A DNA stretch of 7,856 nt from Pseudomonadota bacterium (GTDB lineage: Bacteria; Pseudomonadota; Alphaproteobacteria; Rhizobiales; Xanthobacteraceae), in contig JAEWBL010000415.1 in NCBI GenBank assembly GCA_023391175.1, forward strand, positions 1 through 7,856, read 5' to 3'. The notes below the pieces were generated by a model that was not told where the DNA came from, did not search any database, and saw nothing but the letters and a program-made list of their open reading frames with translations. Of the stretch, positions 6,174-7,856 are shown piece by piece. Numbering within the stretch: the stretch's first letter is position 1; every line of letters begins with the position of its first letter. The position numbers and the translations under genes were made by a program.

Positions 6174-7013
6174 GTAGTCCTGCGGCAGGGTCTCATCCGC
6201 ACCCGAATACAGGCGCGTCATCTGCTCCGCCGCCGCCGCGACCCGCCGGCCGAGGCGCTGGATGCGATCCTCGCTCATGCGCACCGCCGGACCCGACACC
6301 GACACCGCGCCGATGGGCTCGCGCCATTCGTTGAGAATGGCCGCCGCCACCGCGCGCATGCCGGGGGCGTGCTCCTCCCGGTCCACGGCGAAGCCGCGCT
6401 CCAGGATCTCGGAGACGTCGTCCATCAGCGCCCGCTCCTCGCGGCGGGTGGCGGTGGTGAAGGGCTCGTAGCGCACCTGGGCGAGGCAGGCGCCACGGAA
6501 GGACGGACTGGCGGCGGCGAGCACCGCCTTGCCGGCAGCGGTGGCGTGCAGCGGCAGCCGCGCGCCGAGGCGGAAGAAGGCACGCACCGGCGCATGGGCC
6601 TCCGCCTGCGCCACCACCACCAGCTCCATGGCATCGAACATGGCGAGGTTCACGGTCTCGTCGGTTTCGTGCAGCAGGCGGCGAATCACGGGGCGGCCGA
6701 TATCCGGCAGCTTGCGGATGCGCAGATAGGCCGAGCCGATGCGGAACAGGCCGAGCCCCACCGTCCAGAGCCCGGTGGAGAGGTCGTGATTGACCAGCTG
6801 GCGCTTCTCCAGCGTGGTCAGAAGGCGATGCACGGTGGAGACGGGCAGTTCGGCGCGCCGGGCGATCTCGGCCAGCGCCATGCCGTCCTGGTCCGCCACC
6901 ACGCGCAACAGGGCGATGGCGCGATCCAGCGACTGGACCTCGGCCCCGCCCTCCGACGCCGTGCCGGAGGCCGGCCGTCCCCTGCGCCGCGGTGCGAGCT
7001 CGGTGTCCGGCAT
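6159..7013 (-). CDS. IclR-family transcriptional regulator
   Basis: Probable local regulator of tctCBA and of the divergent reductase gene. It is 284 aa from the ATG at 7013. An Arg-rich tail (APRRRGRPA) precedes the winged helix-turn-helix at about residues 28-80 (SLDRAIALLRVVADQDGMALAEIARRAELPVSTVHRLLTTLEKRQLV). The IclR effector domain follows, with GARLPLHATAAGKAVLAA (about 150-168), GFAVDREEHAPGMRAVAAAILNEWREPIGAVSVSG and VRMSEDRIQRLG near the end, all family hallmarks. The start at 7013 was chosen because GGAGGAG (7022-7028) lies 8 nt upstream. The longer reading from a GTG at 7073 adds 20 non-conserved residues and has no Shine-Dalgarno. IclR-type dyads are present both in front of the gene and in front of tctC. 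The effector is unknown; a carboxylate is typical for the family. Confidence 0.94.
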   Translation of the reverse strand: MPDTELAPRRRGRPASGTASEGGAEVQSLDRAIALLRVVADQDGMALAEIARRAELPVSTVHRLLTTLEKRQLVNHDLSTGLWTVGLGLFRIGSAYLRIRKLPDIGRPVIRRLLHETDETVNLAMFDAMELVVVAQAEAHAPVRAFFRLGARLPLHATAAGKAVLAAASPSFRGACLAQVRYEPFTTATRREERALMDDVSEILERGFAVDREEHAPGMRAVAAAILNEWREPIGAVSVSGPAVRMSEDRIQRLGRRVAAAAEQMTRLYSGADETLPQDYAAFR

Positions 7014-7029
7014 ACCGCATTCTCCTCCC

Positions 7030-7048
7030 GTTTGGTTGCCCAACAAAC
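7030..7048 (-). repeat. Imperfect inverted repeat next to the iclR ribosome binding site
   Basis: GTTTGGTTG and CAACAAAC form near-complementary arms (one bulged G) immediately upstream of the IclR Shine-Dalgarno. It may be a leader hairpin or an operator half-pair. Evidence is limited to the symmetry. Confidence 0.3.
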
Positions 7049-7109
7049 TATCGTTCCCCTCGCCCCCGTCCACCCCGCGCGCTGCCCCTGCGTCAAATTT
7101 TCCACGTTG

Positions 7110-7124
7110 CGGAATTAATTTCCA
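7110..7124 (-). promoter_or_regulatory. Candidate IclR box in the iclR/reductase divergent region
   Basis: The minus strand reads TGGAAATTAATTCCG. It agrees at 12 of 14 specified positions with the E. coli IclR box as I recall it (TGGAAATNATTTCCA). A second TGGAAA lies exactly 20 bp further on (7104-7099), two helical turns away on the same face. A small overlapping dyad CCATA-AG-TATGG (7122-7133) adjoins it. The location between divergent genes suits autoregulation and control of the reductase. Confidence 0.55.
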
Positions 7125-7172
7125 TAAGTATGGTGGCCAGCACTTGCCGAACGGCGGGGCTGCCCGCTAATC

Positions 7173-7181
7173 TGGTATACA
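7173..7181 (+). promoter_or_regulatory. Extended -10 promoter of the PanE-like gene with embedded GTATAC
   Basis: TGGTATACA fits an extended -10 (TG-n-TATACA). No good -35 is seen 16-18 bp upstream, which extended -10 promoters tolerate. Initiation near 7188 would leave a leader of about 32 nt before the ATG at 7220, with GGGAGGA at 7208-7214. GTATAC (7175-7180) is the same core as in the gntR operator and again covers the -10. On the minus strand TATTAT (7186-7181) could be a -10 for iclR, without a clear -35. Confidence 0.45.
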
Positions 7182-7219
7182 TAATACGACACAGATCGCG
7201 CACAGCAGGGAGGATCGCC

Positions 7220-7856
7220 ATGAAGGTATGCATTTACGGTGCCGGGGCCATCGGCGGCTATCTGGGCGTGCAGCTCGCGCACGCCGGCGCCGAAGTCAGC
7301 CTGGTGGCCCGCGGCGGCCATCTGGAGGCCATGCAGACCAATGGCGTGAAGCTGCTCATCAACGGCGAGGAGCGCGTCGCCAAGGTGCGCGCCACCGACG
7401 ATCCGCGCGAACTGGGCCCGCAGGATTACGTCATCATCGCCCTCAAGGGCCATTCGGTCCCCGGCGTGGTGGAGCAGATGCGCCCGCTGCTTGGCAACGA
7501 CACCTCGGTCGTCACCGCCGTCAACGGCGTGCCCTACTGGTATTTCTACAAGAATGGCGGCCCCCTGGAGAACCGCACCCTCGCCACCATCGATCCCGGT
7601 GCGAAGCAGTGGGAAGTGCTGCGCCCCGAGCGCGCCATCGGCTGCATCGTCTATCCCGCGACCGAAGTTGTGGCACCGGGCGTCATCCAGCACATCTACG
7701 GCGACAAGTTCCCCCTCGGGGAGCCGTCGGGCGAGATCACGCCCCGCGTCACCGCCCTCAGCGAAATGATGGAGAAGGGCGGCCTGCGCGCGCCGGTGAT
7801 GCCCAACATCCGCGACGAGCTGTGGCTGAAGCTGTGGGGCAACCTCTGCTTCAACC
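7220..7856 (+). CDS. 2-dehydropantoate 2-reductase family protein (ApbA/PanE-like), 3' end cut by window edge
   Basis: NAD(P)H-dependent 2-oxoacid reductase family. The first 212 residues are present, out of a usual 300-330. The N-terminal Rossmann fold begins at residue 1 with KVCIYGAGAIGGYLG (GxGxxG at 7-12). Arg31 after the second strand (SLVARGGH) suits NADP binding. VIIALKGHS (72-79) and AVNGVPYWYF (100-109) follow; Asn102 matches the conserved Asn of the QNG motif. RDELWLKLWGNLCFN (198-212) carries Lys204, equivalent to the catalytic Lys of E. coli PanE, at the start of the helical C-terminal domain. VNGVPYWYF is a form seen in PanE paralogs and not in the pantothenate enzyme itself. 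The ATG has GGAGG 6 nt upstream. It is divergent from iclR and next to a carboxylate transporter, so the enzyme may act on an imported acid and not in pantothenate synthesis. The family is sure; the substrate is not. Confidence 0.93.
   Translation, partial: MKVCIYGAGAIGGYLGVQLAHAGAEVSLVARGGHLEAMQTNGVKLLINGEERVAKVRATDDPRELGPQDYVIIALKGHSVPGVVEQMRPLLGNDTSVVTAVNGVPYWYFYKNGGPLENRTLATIDPGAKQWEVLRPERAIGCIVYPATEVVAPGVIQHIYGDKFPLGEPSGEITPRVTALSEMMEKGGLRAPVMPNIRDELWLKLWGNLCFN

Noticed and set aside
7014..7073. Extended IclR start at the GTG at 7073 (304 aa)
   Set aside because: There is no ribosome binding site before it, while the ATG at 7013 has GGAGGAG at good spacing and already includes the whole conserved fold.
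6075..7118. Plus-strand open frame of 347 codons opposite the IclR gene
   Set aside because: Its composition is that of a shadow frame, with no domain seen; the opposite strand encodes a complete IclR protein.
7115..7693. Minus-strand open frame of 192 codons overlapping the PanE-like gene
   Set aside because: It is antisense to a well-conserved Rossmann domain and shows no motif.
1..7856. Searched for mobile elements, CRISPR repeats, tRNA or rRNA genes and integration sites
   Set aside because: No terminal inverted repeats, transposase motifs, regularly spaced repeats, tRNA-like cloverleaf ends or phage genes were seen. The locus reads as ordinary chromosomal catabolic DNA.

Overview
The window is GC-rich bacterial DNA with tightly packed genes and short AT-rich dips only at promoters. 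The gene content (oxalyl-CoA decarboxylase, a tripartite tricarboxylate transporter, GntR/FCD and IclR regulators, a PanE-like reductase) and codon use suggest a metabolically versatile proteobacterium. An alphaproteobacterium of the Hyphomicrobiales (for example Xanthobacteraceae or a methylotroph) fits best, but this is an inference from style and not a phylogenetic result.

Layout. Six genes lie on the minus strand, in transcription order: an IclR-family regulator (7013-6159), tctC (5803-4787), tctB (4535-3999), tctA (3791-2277), a GntR/FCD regulator (2131-1352) and oxc (1311 to beyond the left edge). One gene, a ketopantoate-reductase-family protein (7220 to beyond the right edge), is divergent from the IclR gene. 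There are probably three minus-strand transcription units: iclR, tctCBA (ending at a strong hairpin at 2238-2265), and gntR-oxc (40-bp gap). The control regions are 7014-7219 (divergent iclR/panE-like), 5804-6158 (in front of tctC, with a long leader) and 2132-2171 (in front of gntR).

How it may work together. TctC would bind a small carboxylate in the periplasm and TctA/TctB would carry it across the inner membrane. Oxc converts oxalyl-CoA to formyl-CoA. The simplest model is an oxalate uptake and catabolism locus in which a TTT-type transporter replaces the known OxlT-type carrier; the substrate is not proven by sequence. The formyl-CoA transferase (frc) that normally partners Oxc is not in the window and may lie beyond the left edge. 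Two kinds of operator-like dyad recur. A TGGAA...TTCC(A) type, resembling IclR boxes, lies in front of tctC and in the iclR/panE-like gap. A GTATAC-centred type overlaps the -10 elements of gntR and of the panE-like gene. Together they suggest two local regulators sharing control of uptake, decarboxylation and the reductase.

No RNA genes, CRISPR arrays, insertion sequences, prophage genes or replication origins were seen. The many long open frames opposite the real genes are antisense shadows caused by high GC.
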